A stretch of DNA of 64,000 bases from Chionoecetes opilio (GCA_016584305.1 JACEEZ010024124.1:209694-273693), one strand, 5' to 3'. Shown: positions 1 to 12,837, counted from the first letter of the stretch. Notes: generated by a model from the letters alone, not told the origin. Made by a program: numbers and translations.

Positions 1-41
<41 letters not shown>
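1..41. repeat. (CA)n microsatellite at window edge
   Basis: About 20 uninterrupted CA units run into the left edge of the window, so the full tract is longer than what is visible. The following 54-300 contains a GGT/GGC-rich stretch (107-170) and no supportable gene. Confidence 0.95.
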
Positions 42-42
<1 letters not shown>

Positions 43-316
43 AAAGTCGCATTGCAAATAATCCTGAACTTAAAGTCAAGTCAAGGTGTATGTCGGCGGA
101 GCGGTGGTGGTGGTCGGCGGCGGCAGTGGTGGTGGTGGCGGTGGCGATGGTGGTGGTCGGCGGGGTCGGCTCTCAGCGACGCACCTTTATTTCTCATTTT
201 ATTTCCCATATTTCTTGCTCATCGCCGCTAAATCGAGGTCGATGGGCGTGTCTTGAAGGGGACACGTGAGGCTTGATCTGTGATGGTGATTCAAAGCGTG
301 TTACTGCTTGTTTTGA

Positions 317-329
317 GCCTCTCTCTCTC

Positions 330-393
<64 letters not shown>

Positions 394-453
394 TTCATTT
401 CCTGTTCTGTCTTATTTTTACTTTGTATCGGGTCTGTCCGTATGTTTGTCTCT

Positions 454-548
<95 letters not shown>
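317..548. repeat. Interrupted (CT)n microsatellite
   Basis: Long CT runs are broken by CCT and by a short unique island with (GT)n near 379-440. The overlapping Ser-Leu open frames are trivial translations of CT repeats. A short (CA)n tract follows at 655-678. Confidence 0.9.
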
Positions 549-551
<3 letters not shown>

Positions 552-754
552 AATAACAGTTATGAAATTTGTTTTCCGTTCAGGATGTGAATTTGTGTGT
601 AAGAGAGAGAGAGAGAGAAAAATGGACTTACCTTATAATTGCTTATATTTTGAATACACACACACACACACACACACAGGTGTAAGGTTCGCCATTACTT
701 TTCCAAAAAAAAGTCCCGTTTGACCAGGTGAGCGACTAATTAGGCAATGACACA

Positions 755-758
<4 letters not shown>

Positions 759-826
<68 letters not shown>

Positions 827-828
827 CT
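759..828. repeat. (GA)n microsatellite, left flank of LINE copy A
   Basis: A perfect GA run of about 33 units ends directly at a 77-84-bp LINE 3' end (829-912). GA resumes on the other side, so the LINE tail sits inside a GA tract. Confidence 0.92.
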
Positions 829-908
829 ACTTAATGCCTTCATCAACCTCCTTATCAATTTGTAGCCCCATGTCAACCATGATGTAAGTTGTTTAAATAA
901 AAAAAATG

Positions 909-912
<4 letters not shown>
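829..912 (+). mobile_element. LINE 3'-end fragment, copy A (inside GA tract)
   Basis: This short stretch matches the last ~80 bp of the LINEs ending near 3100 and 21553: the same 'cttaatgccttcatcaacct' block, then 'gttgtttaaata' and an A-rich tail. It is an extreme 5' truncation with no coding sequence. GA dinucleotides flank both sides. Homology to the other two copies is seen directly; target-primed reverse transcription is inferred from family biology. Confidence 0.85.
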
Positions 913-996
<84 letters not shown>

Positions 997-1005
997 GAGA
1001 GAGAT
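913..1005. repeat. (GA)n microsatellite, right flank of LINE copy A
   Basis: GA run with a few AGA/GGA interruptions, starting directly after the A-rich tail of LINE copy A. The unique 1006-1189 that follows is purine-rich and holds no recognisable gene. Confidence 0.9.
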
Positions 1006-1186
1006 TCTGAATATTGAAAACCAGCCCGAGTTCTAGTGTTTTCTTTTCATCCTGTTGAACAAGCGAAGGTAAATGTAGGTAAAAGTGGACTTAATTATCG
1101 GTGGAATTGGAGGGGAGACAAGGGAAGGGGATGAAATATGAGGAAAGGGGAAGAAAGGTGGGGAAGGGCGTGGACGAGGATAGACT

Positions 1187-1189
<3 letters not shown>

Positions 1190-1251
<62 letters not shown>
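1190..1251. repeat. (GA)n microsatellite, left flank of LINE copy B
   Basis: Perfect GA run that passes directly into reverse-transcriptase coding sequence at 1252 with no intervening unique DNA. This marks the 5' truncation junction of the LINE. Confidence 0.92.
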
Positions 1252-1254
<3 letters not shown>

Positions 1255-2390
1255 CTGGCCAAGCCTGTGGAAGGAGGCTCGTGTCACGCCCGTACACAAG
1301 AAAAAGGAGAGGACTGATTCAGCCAACTATCGTCCAATCTCGCTCCTGTTAGTTGTCAGCAAGATTTTAGAAATGATTATTGCAGTGCAACTGACCCGCC
1401 ACCTAGAGGAGCACCACCTGATGTCCCCTAGACAGTACGGGTTTAGGAAGGAACGCTCCGCCTCGGACCTGCTTCTCCTGCTCTCCAAATCATGGCAGGA
1501 CTCCCTGGACTCTGGCCGCCCATCGCTGGTGATTGCCCTGGACATCGCCGGGGCCTTTGACTGTGTGTGGCACAAGGGCCTCCTGGCAAAGCTCGAACAG
1601 CTCGGCATCACGAGACACCTGCTGGCGCTGTTCTCGAGCTACCTGCACAGCCGGAGTCTGAGGGTGGTGTGTGAATGGGACACGTCGCCACATACCGCTG
1701 GTGGAGGCTTCCGTTCCACAGGGATCGGTCCCTGGGCCCCAACTGTGGAACATTTACTTCAATGACCTCCTCCAAAGCCTCCCTGTGGCGTCTGCCTATG
1801 CTGACGACTGCACCGTGTCCCACTCCTACACCAGAGAGGAGACTGCGAACGTGATAGATGACGCCAACCGTCAACTTGATGACATCCCGGCCTGGGGAAG
1901 ACGGTGGCAAGTCCAGTTTGCTGCCGAGAAGACCCAGGCCATGGTTATATCACGTTCGAGGGAGGACTCCAGGCTTCTCGAGGGGAAGCTGAAGTTTGGG
2001 GACGATACCCTTACCATCAAGGACTCCATCAACATCCTGGGGGTGGAGGTTGACTCCAGGCTCAGCTTTGACCGCCACCTGGAGACAGTGGCGCGTCGAG
2101 CCTCACTGAGGGTGACTCTCCTGCGCCGAGTAATGCACCTGCTCGACGCTGATGGCCTCATGCGGCTGTACAAGGCCCAAGTGAGGCCCGTCATGGAGTA
2201 TAGTCCTCTCACCTGGATGAGTAGTGCCCAGTGCCACCTGTCACTGCTGGACAAAGTGCAGAGACGTGCTGGGCGCCTCATACACCCAACCGCCGACCAA
2301 CATCACATGGAACGTCGCCCGAGGCAACAGTGGCGGCAGCAGCAGCGACGACAACAACAACAACATCAGCTGCAGCTCCAACAACACTAG
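1252..2390 (+). pseudogene. LINE reverse transcriptase, 5'-truncated and frameshifted
   Basis: RT domain in two frames. The first part (1257 to about 1680) holds 'ANYRPISLL' (fingers), 'QYGFRKERS' and the first catalytic Asp in 'ALDIAGAFDCVWH'. The second part (about 1671-2390) holds 'VPQGSVPGP', the catalytic 'AYADD', 'LGVEVDSRLSF' and a thumb-like region ending 'KVQRRAGRLI'. The switch lies around 1675-1700 and needs a one-base correction, so no continuous product is made. The endonuclease domain and ORF1 are absent because of the 5' truncation at the GA tract. The Q-rich C-terminus of the second frame comes from the CAA/AGC repeat. Confidence 0.9.
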
Positions 2391-3091
2391 CAACAACAAC
2401 AACAACGACTACAGCAGGAGCAGTGGCGGGATGATCCCCGCTCCCAGCTTGACAGTCTGGGGCACCGGAGGAGAGTCGGTGCCCTCACAGTGTTGCACAA
2501 GGCCCAGGTGTAACACTCTTCCCACCTTGCAGGACTTCGGGTCCCGTGGAGGAGGTCTGTGCGCGCTACGAGGACGGTAGTGTCAGGTGATCGAGGCCCC
2601 GAGGACCCACACCGTGATGGGACAGCGAGCCTTTACTTGGGCCACGGCGACACTGTGGAACGCCTTCACGGTTGAGGTGGATGTCGTGGCCATGAACACC
2701 CAGCAGGTGAAGGTGGCGGCCCACAGATGGTGCCGCTTACATCCGCCTTAGTGACCGTAAGGCGTGATACAGTGTCGTGTCATTAGTGACACACAGTGAC
2801 ACAGTGACACACACATAGTGACACATTGACACTTAGTAAACACAGTGACATACATTGTACGTGTCAATAGTGCGCCTGACAAGTGCCTGTGACGGAAAGT
2901 GACCCTCAGCCTGTAACACTGTGTACTTACTTACTACTTAGTTATTATCTTACAAGGCATGGCTTTCGGATAGATGTCCCCGGGACAGGGGACATCTTTA
3001 GCTTCTGCCACTTAATGCCTTCATCAACCTCCTTACCAATTGTAGCCCCATGTCAACCATGATGTATGTTGTTTAAATAAAAAAAAAAAAA

Positions 3092-3100
<9 letters not shown>
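1252..3100 (+). mobile_element. 5'-truncated non-LTR retrotransposon, copy B
   Basis: The element begins mid reverse transcriptase at the GA junction, runs through an RT C-terminal region, a variable CAA/AGC trinucleotide tract (2335-2410), a ~300-bp 3' UTR with GTGACA-type short repeats (2755-2880), and ends in an A-run (3079-3100). GA microsatellite resumes at once (3101-3171). RT motifs put it in the broad jockey/CR1-like assemblage of APE-type LINEs; clade assignment needs a phylogeny. No RNase H domain is visible. Several lesions (frameshift near 1680, a stop at 2511, an 8-bp deletion near 2591 relative to the copy at 20842) make it a dead copy. Confidence 0.9.

Positions 3101-3171
<71 letters not shown>
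3101..3171. repeat. (GA)n microsatellite, right flank of LINE copy B
   Basis: GA run starting immediately after the LINE poly(A). Together with 1190-1251 it brackets the LINE, so the element interrupts what looks like one GA tract. Confidence 0.92.
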
Positions 3172-4056
<885 letters not shown>

Positions 4057-4549
4057 ACTTCTTAAGGTTCTTGTTATTTTTATCATCTTTGTTCTCTTCT
4101 TCCTCTTTCCAATATTTTTTTTACCTCCAATTCTTCTTATTATTTTCATTTTTCTTCAATTTTTATTTCTTCTTAATTTTTTTTCTTCTTCATCTTCGTC
4201 TATTTTCATTTCTTCTTCTTATACTTCGTCTATTTCTTCTTCTTAGTCATCTTCCCTTACTAAATTTTCTTCTCCTTCCATTTAATTTTCCATGTAGCAC
4301 AGTTTTTTTTCCTTGTCTGTCAGCTACAGTTGGAGAGGTGGGGAGGGTGGGGAGGAGCCTTCACCTTTGCTATCCTACATATCTCCCTTTTAAGCGAAGT
4401 CAATCACAAACAGAACCTCGTAAGAACCAACAGGACTGATGATGTTTGTTCTTCCTTTGTGTTCCTATGAGTTCCTTTGTGTTGTTTTTCATCTTCTTTT
4501 TCATCATCTTCTGCCTTGGTGTTTATGAGGGGCCCCCGTCAACGCCAGG

Positions 4550-4850
4550 CAGGCCGCACAAAGGGAGGGAGAGGGGGGGACTAGGCTGCATCTAAGCAAT
4601 GAAGGAGGAAGAGGGCTGGGGAGAGAGGGGGAGGAATAGGTTGCATCTAAGCTATGAAGGAGGAAGGAAGGGAAGAGGTTGGGGAGGGAGGGGGAGGACT
4701 AGGCTGCATCTAAGGATTCTAAGCTATGAAGGAGGATAGGGTTGGGCAGGGTGGAGGAAGGAGGAAGGGAGTGGGTTGGGCAGGGTGTAGGAGGAAGGAG
4801 GAAGGGGTTGGGGAAGGTGTAGGAGGAAGGGAGGGAGGGTGTGTGCAGAA
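4550..4850. repeat. Purine-rich imperfect minisatellite
   Basis: A unit containing 'ctaggctgcatctaag' plus 'gaaggaggaa' recurs at about 4580, 4635 and 4695, followed by GGA-rich variants to 4850. The spacing is irregular, about 50-65 bp. No gene is supported between 4055 and 5158. Confidence 0.7.
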
Positions 4851-5154
4851 GGAGTCGCGCCTCATTGTTCTCGGGCCTCCCATTGATACTTTAGTGCAGC
4901 GCGTCGAGACTCGAGATGATGATCATATTATTGATCTCCTTCGTAATCCGTTGTTTTCTTGATTTCTGCATTTCGTAGTCTTGAGATGAAACACTTTTTA
5001 TTTCTTTTTTGACAGTCCATCAGGCATGACAATTTTTTATGTTTAGTTTTTTAAGTTCATGTCTTTTAGCGTTGTAATCAGTATGTTATTACGTGTTTTT
5101 ACTGCATTTTGTTGTAGTGCATCTGATGGTAGTGGTAAGCTGGTAACCATCCTA

Positions 5155-5276
<122 letters not shown>

Positions 5277-6015
5277 AGTATCATACATTCCAGGTATATA
5301 AATGTCACCTGTCTTCCTGTGTCAAGCCCGAAAAGTCTGATTCTAATATGCGTATGTTGCTAAAAGTTGCAGTGTATTATTAACTTTCTTTTCCAAGTCT
5401 CCCTCGCCTGCCTCTATATTTCATTAGATCAGTGCCGTGTATAAAGAAGAAAAGTCATGATTCTTATATATACCTTTAGTGGTCCTTTACACTGACCACA
5501 ATTACGTCATTATTTGTTGTTATTATAATCGTTGATATTATTCTACTATTATTAATATTGTCATTATTATCAGTAACTTGCATTTTCATTTCGTCATTTA
5601 GTCATTCGTTCATTAAACTGACTCCAATTACTTTATTTATTGTTCTTATTATAATCGTTATTACTATTATTATCATTGTCAGTACTATCAGTAACTTACA
5701 TTTTCATTTTATCATTTGTTCATTCTTATCTGAGTGCCGTGTCACAATTCTTATTACTGTGTTGTCAGACCTTATCTTAACAACCTGATATCGCGTTGTT
5801 ATCTTGCTATCTCTTATCTTGACCTGTTTTCATTGTCATTCAGTATTTTCTAAACCTGAATCACGTCGCCTCTGCTTCTTTCTTTATTGCTTTCTTATTC
5901 CAAACGAGTCACGCTTATTCTCGTATTCCAAACAGACCGGTCACGTGTTTGCAAGGCGAGAGACTCAGATCTTGTGTTTTTTTTTTTATAGTATTACTTA
6001 CTATCCTATTACATT

Positions 6016-6520
6016 ACTTTGACCTTACTATACTATTACTATTACCTTACTATACTATTACTACTACCTTACTATACTATTACTATTACTTTACTATACT
6101 ATTACTATTACCTTACTATACTATTACTATTACTTTACTATACTATTACTATTACCTTACTATACTATTACAATTACCTTACTATACTATTACTATTACT
6201 TTACTATACTATTACTATTACCTTACTATAATATTACTATTACCTTACTATACTATTACTATTACCTTACTATACTATTACTATTACCTTACTATACTAT
6301 TACTACTACCTTACTATACTATTACTATTACCTTACTATACTATTACTATTACCTTACTATACTATTACTATTACCTTACTATAATATTACTATTACCTT
6401 ACTATACTATTACTACTACCTTACTATACTATTACTATTACCTTACTATACTATTACTATTACCTTACTATACTATTACTATTATCTTACTATACTATTA
6501 CTATTACCATCATACATATC
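6016..6520. repeat. 22-bp AT-rich minisatellite
   Basis: About 22 tandem copies of a 22-bp unit, 'cttactatactattactatt' plus 'ac', with single-base variants (for example ctactacc and caattacc). The Leu/Tyr/Thr-rich frames are its translation. Parts of the unit reappear at 7140-7205 on the far side of the MITE at 6553-7133, so the MITE probably interrupted a related AT-rich region. Confidence 0.9.
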
Positions 6521-6552
6521 CTAATTACTATACTATTACTTATACGATTATG

Positions 6553-7133
6553 GCGAGTGGCGGCTCGTGATAAAATAAAATGGAGGGACTGCAAGCTTTA
6601 CACAACAGTAGGATACACAAATTTTCCCTATCTCGGGTATGAGTTGTAGTTGATTTTCACGGATTTCAGGGCATGTTAGTAGTGGTGGTGGTAGAAGGGA
6701 TGGTGGGGGTGGTAGTGTTGGTGGTAGAGGGGATGGCTGAGGTGGTGATGGTAGAATTACAGTATTACTTGGAAATAAAGTCGGTACCGCTTGATTTCAG
6801 TCTTTTCATTTTACGTATCGCGGTCTAGTTGATGTTGCAGTCTCCGGTTCACGTCTATGCGTAATTAAAAACGTTTTAGCCACCACTGTCTACCCCTACC
6901 AGCACTGACACGAGAGGGAGAACTAGCGCATCGGGGCACTCGAGTCAGCGGGGAAGGCGCAGCGGGTGCGCAAGACATGAACATCATGAAGGGCACATAA
7001 AGACTAAATATGGCGTGGTATGAAAGTCTTAGACAGTTAAAAGCGAGACAAATAGGATATTGAGATGACGCCTGCCGCCTACAGTCATTCATACCGCGAC
7101 TGATCCCCCAGCCATAGCCACCAGCCGCCACTG
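6553..7133. mobile_element. hAT-like nonautonomous element
   Basis: The left end reads 'gagtggcggctcgtg'; the right end is the inverse 'ccagccgccactg', matching a CAGTGGCGGCT-type hAT terminus. Flanks share 'attat' (left 'cgattatgg', right 'attatact'), consistent with an eroded target duplication. The interior has GGT-rich sequence and a minus-strand open frame of about 88 codons with no recognisable domain. Termini are seen directly; superfamily assignment rests on the TIR consensus. Confidence 0.6.
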
Positions 7134-7224
7134 ATTATACTTATACTTATACGACTATTACTTATACGATTACATATCCTAATTACTATACTATTACTTA
7201 CTTATAATTTTATCCGTCTCTTAA

Positions 7225-7760
7225 TTACTTTTTTCCTTAAGTTTTCAGATTTTTGAGAACATAATCACATTTCAGTTTGTTTAGCATTTTTTTCGACATA
7301 GATTTTACACCCGGTCATATACTTCTAATTTTATCAATAATAAAATAACAATAAATAAAATAGCAATATGAACAATAAATGAACAAAATGAACAATACAT
7401 TTTCTTCCTTTAGTTTTCAGATGTTTTGAGAACTTAATCGCATTTCAGTTTGTCTAGTACTTTTTTTTCGACATAGATTTCACACCCGGTCATATACTTC
7501 TAATTTTATCCGTCTCTTAATTTTCTTCCTGTTTTCAGATTTTTGAGAACTTAATCGCATTTCAGTTTGTTTAAAAAAAAAAAAAAAATGACAGATTTTA
7601 CACTCAGTCATATACTTCTTATTTCATCCGTCTCCTAACTTTCTTCCTTACGTATTCAGATTTTTTTAAGAACTTAATCACATTTCAGTTTTCAGTTTGT
7701 CTAGTCTAGTCTAGTTTTTTTTTTTTTTTTTTTTTGTACATAAATTGTACACCCGGTCGT
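7225..7760. repeat. Tandem AT-rich repeat, about four ~115-170 bp units
   Basis: Four imperfect units each carry 'cagatttttgagaac' (or a close variant), then 'catttcagtttgt', a T- or A-run, and 'cacccggtcatatacttc'. Anchors lie near 7245, 7418, 7535 and 7655. Homopolymer length varies among units. No coding potential. Confidence 0.8.
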
Positions 7761-8021
7761 GTATTCAGTTTCGTGTGTTTATACTCTACAAAACTTATGC
7801 TATTTGTTTACTGGTCCTGTTTCCATAAAGGTTAAGAGTTAGCAATGCCTTGGTCGCTTGTCCCTTCCCTCCCTCACCCTCCACTTCTGCACCCTCATTG
7901 AACATTAAGAAAAAGTAAAAAGAAAAACAGACCTCTGCTTGACGTACAAATTTCATGTTATGTTTTTCCTCTGAACCTGTTTTGAGCTTTTTTTCCTCTC
8001 TCTAGTCTGGCTTCAGCCCAC

Positions 8022-8266
8022 ACTCCACCTACATACATTCTCCACCTACATACATTCTCCGCCTACATACATTCTCCACCTACATACATTCTCCGCCTAC
8101 ATACATTCTCCGCCTACATACATTCTCCGCCTACATACATTCTCCGCCTACATACATTCTCCACCTACATACATTCTCTGCTACATACATTCTCCACCTA
8201 CATACATTCTCCACCTACATACATTCTCCACCTACATACATTCTCCACCTACATACATTCTCCAGT
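8022..8266. repeat. 17-bp minisatellite
   Basis: About 14 head-to-tail copies of 'ctccacctacatacatt' with c/g alternation at the 'ccacc/ccgcc' position. Units are contiguous with no spacers, so this is not a CRISPR-like array. Confidence 0.92.
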
Positions 8267-8299
8267 CAGTAGAAGTCTCTCACTCTTTCTCTCTCTCTC

Positions 8300-8586
<287 letters not shown>

Positions 8587-9265
8587 GTCAGTGGAAGTCT
8601 GGTATTAAACTAGGAGGGTCAATCATCCTCCGCCAGTAGGTATAAGTTATAGTTAGTGTTAGTACAGTTCTTATGGATGCTACACAGGAGCTCCTTTACT
8701 TTGCGATCATTAAATTCGTTCCTGGGGTTTGTATCTAATTCGAATGGTTTGAGTCGAACATTACTCTTGTTAATACTGAATACTGCACACGGCATTGTTA
8801 AAAAAAAAGAAGTTTGTGCAGGACAACTATACTTCAATAATACTCAATAATAATTTTAGCAGCCTTAATATAGTTATGTGCTTCTTGCAATCAACATCAG
8901 CATGTCCACTGTAGTTCAGACAGTAGTGTTAACTGATTAGTACGTGATAACCATTTGTAATTACACCGTTGTACTCGTAGTTATCGTTAGTATTGGAAGT
9001 ATCATCGGCGTTAACCTCAAGATTAATGGAAATTGACGTTAACAGAAAACAAAGAAAAGAAGAAGTTTATACTCGTATGTGTCTGAAAGTATGCACATTG
9101 TACCTTGAACCTGGTTTGGATGGATAGAGATAACAAGTTTACTGACCAGAAAGAACGATAACGTATATGAACTTCACTGATGGCGGTGCAGAACAATGCA
9201 ATTCGATTAAGAAAATGAATTATACGACGAGTATTAGATTGCAATAGATTAGTCGAAAATGTTGA

Positions 9266-9705
9266 TTAAGCGAACAGAGAATAAACAGTACAGAATTATT
9301 AACCAAACAAAGGGAAAAGAGAAGCACAGAAAAGTGCATTAGAAATAATACCACAAAATCAGAAGAACAGTAAAATAGAGCATAATGTAATGAAGAAAAA
9401 TGATGATAGCAGCGATAAGGAGTAAGATGATTGTAAGAGATAGGTAATGTAAAATGGGATTAATGTCAGAAAATGTCAGATTAAAGCGAACAGAAAATAA
9501 TACAGTATCAGGAAATTAATTAACCAAACCAAATGGAAAGAGGAAGCACAGAAAGAAGAGTGCATTAGGATAATAAATAGCCACAAAAATATAGAAGAAA
9601 GTATAATATATAGAGCATAAAAATGTAATGAAGAAAAAATGATGATAGCAGCGATAAGGAGGTACAGATGATTGATAGAGAGATAGGTAAGTGTAAATAT
9701 GGGAC
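9266..9705. repeat. Tandem duplication of ~200-220 bp, AT-rich
   Basis: Segment 9266-9460 ('aagcgaacagagaataaa' ... 'gagataggtaatgtaaaatggg') repeats at about 9485-9702 with small indels ('aagcgaacagaaaataata' ... 'gagataggtaagtgtaaatatggg'). Shared internal markers include 'gatgatagcagcgataagga'. No conserved open frame spans both copies. Confidence 0.85.
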
Positions 9706-9924
9706 AAGTTTGTTATTTAAAGGCTACCAGTTAAAGGCTATACCAGAGAATAGAGAGTGAGAAAAAAAGGAAGGGATATATTGCGTAAAAACGATACTTT
9801 TTTGTTGATATATTTGATATATTTGAAAATTTGATATCTTTGGTTATTATGTATGTCAATATATATATTTTTGAATTTATTTTTTACTTACATTTATCTT
9901 TGTCTTTTAAATATTTTTAATAAT

Positions 9925-10260
9925 CTATCTATCTGTTTTTCTATTTCCCTTTATATTTTACTGCTTATCTATCTATGTATCTCATTCTATTTATTAATCT
10001 ATTTATTTATCTATTTTTCTAGCTATCTCTTCATCTTTCTATTTGTCAGTCAATCTATCTATCTGTCAGTCAATCTATCTATCTGTCAGTCAATCTATCT
10101 ATCTATATATATATCATTCTATATCTGTCAATCTATCTATCTATATATATATCATTCTATATCTGTCCATCTATTTATTTAATCTATTTTTCTAGCTATA
10201 TCTTCATCTTTCTATCTGTTAGTCAATCAAAGTATTTATCTATCTATTTATCATTTATAT
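9925..10260. repeat. (ATCT)n-rich low-complexity region
   Basis: Interspersed ATCT/TATC tetranucleotides with a short repeated 'ctgtcagtcaatctatctat' phrase (three copies near 10045-10100). The Ile/Tyr/Leu-rich frames here are repeat translations. Confidence 0.8.
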
Positions 10261-10352
10261 ATCCTCTATGTCGCCATCCAACCTAAATATCTATAATTTC
10301 TTCTATTCTCTCCTCGGAGTGGCGCGTAGGACTGGTGTCACAAATCACCCTC

Positions 10353-11262
10353 TGTGGCCGCGCAATTAGAGAGAACTGCAACTCCGAAATGCCAGGGGTC
10401 GCTGGCAGTTTTAACTCACAATTTGGTGAAAAGTTGGTCAACTTGAAAGAAAAATATGGGCTTATTCCACTGCACTTAAAACACAAAAGTATAATTTTAA
10501 GAACGATTTTCTTCTATATGTATATTGTATAGAAGCCTGATTCTGTAAAACATGTATTTAACCAAATAACCAAGTAGGTTATAGTTGAGGAGGCGAGGTA
10601 AATGTTACTCTATGATATTATACAGTCAATAACGTATGTTTAGAAGTTATCTATACCTAGGCAGTCATATGTTCCTGTTATTATTGTGTATCAATCAGAT
10701 AGAAAGCCTGGAAGTGCAATGAGTCGACGCGTGAAGTAGCAATGTTTTGATTCAATCTCCCCGCCACAATCTCCCCGCCCACCACTCCCCGCCGCGGCGT
10801 GTCGCCTCCACAATTATAACCTACATTGTCGCAGCAACAAGCCGATTTCGGCATTCTTTATTCTTCGTTTTTCCAAGGCATTGCTTATTGTATTTTGACA
10901 AGCGTTTGCCAGACGCAGCAGTACTGTCTTAGAAAACAGTGTGAACATCGCCCAAATTTTACATGCCACAATATACATGTAAAAAATATATTAAGCTTTG
11001 CTACTCGAGGCGAGTAATTTGCATTAAATTGCTATCTTAGAACGTTCAATCGTAATGCATGTCATGCATACACTTACTAGAACAACAGAAGAACGTTCTT
11101 TTTTAGTATTCAGATGCGGTGCATCAATATTTATCGCGAAATTGATTTATGAAAAATATTAGTCGCGGAGGGAAAACACAGTAGACCAACCTTTGAGTTA
11201 AAACTGCCAGCGACCACTGGCATTTCTCGAGTTTCAGTTCTCTCCAATTGACGCCGGCGGCC
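10353..11262. mobile_element. Nonautonomous element with ~67-bp terminal inverted repeats
   Basis: The left arm 10359-10425 ('caattagagagaactgcaac' ... 'gtcgctggcagttttaactc') is repeated inverted at 11186-11252 ('gagttaaaactgccagcgac' ... 'cagttctctccaattg'). GGCCGC-like sequence sits just outside both arms. The ~760-bp interior has no transposase. Superfamily unassigned. The short frames within are not convincing genes. Confidence 0.65.
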
Positions 11263-11490
11263 GCTGGGGACCCGCCCACCCACCCATCATTCACCTGTCT
11301 CGGGGGGGAGGGAGGGAGGGGGAGATTATTAGCGTGCGTATACCAGTGGGTCAGGTAGGGTCAAGCGAGGTCAGGCGAGGGTCAGGTGAGTCAGGTCAAG
11401 TGTGGCCGCGGCAACCACAAAACACACGACGAAACAAAGGAGACTAGCAGCTGGCTTTTTTTTTTCTCACTCTCTCTCTCTTTCATTTTA

Positions 11491-11716
<226 letters not shown>

Positions 11717-12034
11717 AAACGTTGGATGGAAGAATGGTAGATTTTTTTTTAATAGTTTGTTTGTGGTTGTTGTAGTTGTTGTGGTTAGTAGTAATAGTAG
11801 TAGTAATGGTGGTATTCTAATTATTATGTATATATATTTGTCTTTCATGTTTCCTTTATTCCATGAGTTTTTCTACTGTAAATTTGTCATCAATTTATCA
11901 TTTTCTATTTTCGTCAGGAGCACAAGTTAAAGGGGCTGCACGATACCAACAGCAAATGTGATACAGGCCTGATTCTATCTCAGAAAAGTTTCATTGATGT
12001 CAAAGATTAGGAGACAAAATATATATTTCTTTCC

Positions 12035-12715
12035 TCCCCCTCTCTCTCTCTCTCTCTCTCTCATCTCTCTTCTCTCTCTCTTTCTTCTCTCTCTCTCTCT
12101 CTTACTCTCTCTCTCCTACTCTTACTTTCTTATCTTCTTCCTCTATCCCTGTATTCCTTCTTCTAAATCCAGTGTTTCCATCTTCCCTCCTTCCTTCCTT
12201 ATCTCCCATTTATTTCCTTCTTTCCCAAATCCACTCTTCTCTCTCACTCCCGTCGTGTTTTCTTACTAAATCCACACCATTCCTTCCTCCTCCTCCTCCT
12301 CCTCCTCTCCTCCTCCTCCTCCTCCTCCTCCTCCTCCTCCTCCTCTTCCTCCTCCTCATTTTTTTCCCTTTCGAATCCACCCCGTTTTTCCTTTCCATCT
12401 TTCCCCTTGCCTCTTTCCTTTTTCCATCTTTCCTCCTCCTTCCCCTTCCTTTCCTTCCCATCTTGTTCTCTCCTCCCCCCCCCCCCTATTCTTGGCCCTA
12501 ATATATTCGTCCTCCCTCCGTTCCTCTTCCCTCCTCCTCTCCTTTCTTTCCTTTCCTTTCTTGTGCCCAAAATACTCGTGCTCTTCTCCCTTCCCTCCCC
12601 CTTCCCTCTCTTCTCCTCTCCCTTCCCTTCCCTCTCTTCTCCCTTCCTTCTCCTCTCCCTTCCCTTCCCTCTCCTCTCCCTCTCCTCTCTCTTCCCCTAT
12701 TCATTTGGCCTTCCC
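12035..12715. repeat. ~680-bp polypyrimidine tract
   Basis: Almost continuous C/T on the plus strand: CT runs, a (TCC)n block at 12283-12350, poly-C at 12473-12486 and many TTCCC units. Purines are rare. No gene. This strand asymmetry could favour H-DNA. Confidence 0.9.
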
Positions 12716-12791
12716 AGAATAGGGTGTCGCAAAAATGATCTTTAAAGTCTCCTATCATTCAAGCTGTATTCCCTTGCGGGTTTCGTAACTT

Positions 12792-12795
<4 letters not shown>

Positions 12796-12837
<42 letters not shown>

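Noticed and set aside
273..590. Ser-Leu-rich open frames here and over every other (CT)n tract, and the Arg-Glu frames opposite them
   Set aside because: They are direct translations of dinucleotide repeats in all frames, with no domain outside the repeat.
1252..3100. Copy B as a domesticated host gene
   Set aside because: It is 5'-truncated, frameshifted, ends in poly(A) and has sister copies; it is an ordinary dead LINE apart from its location.
8022..8266. Regular 17-bp direct repeats resembling a CRISPR array
   Set aside because: Units are contiguous with no variable spacers and the context is eukaryotic; it is a minisatellite.
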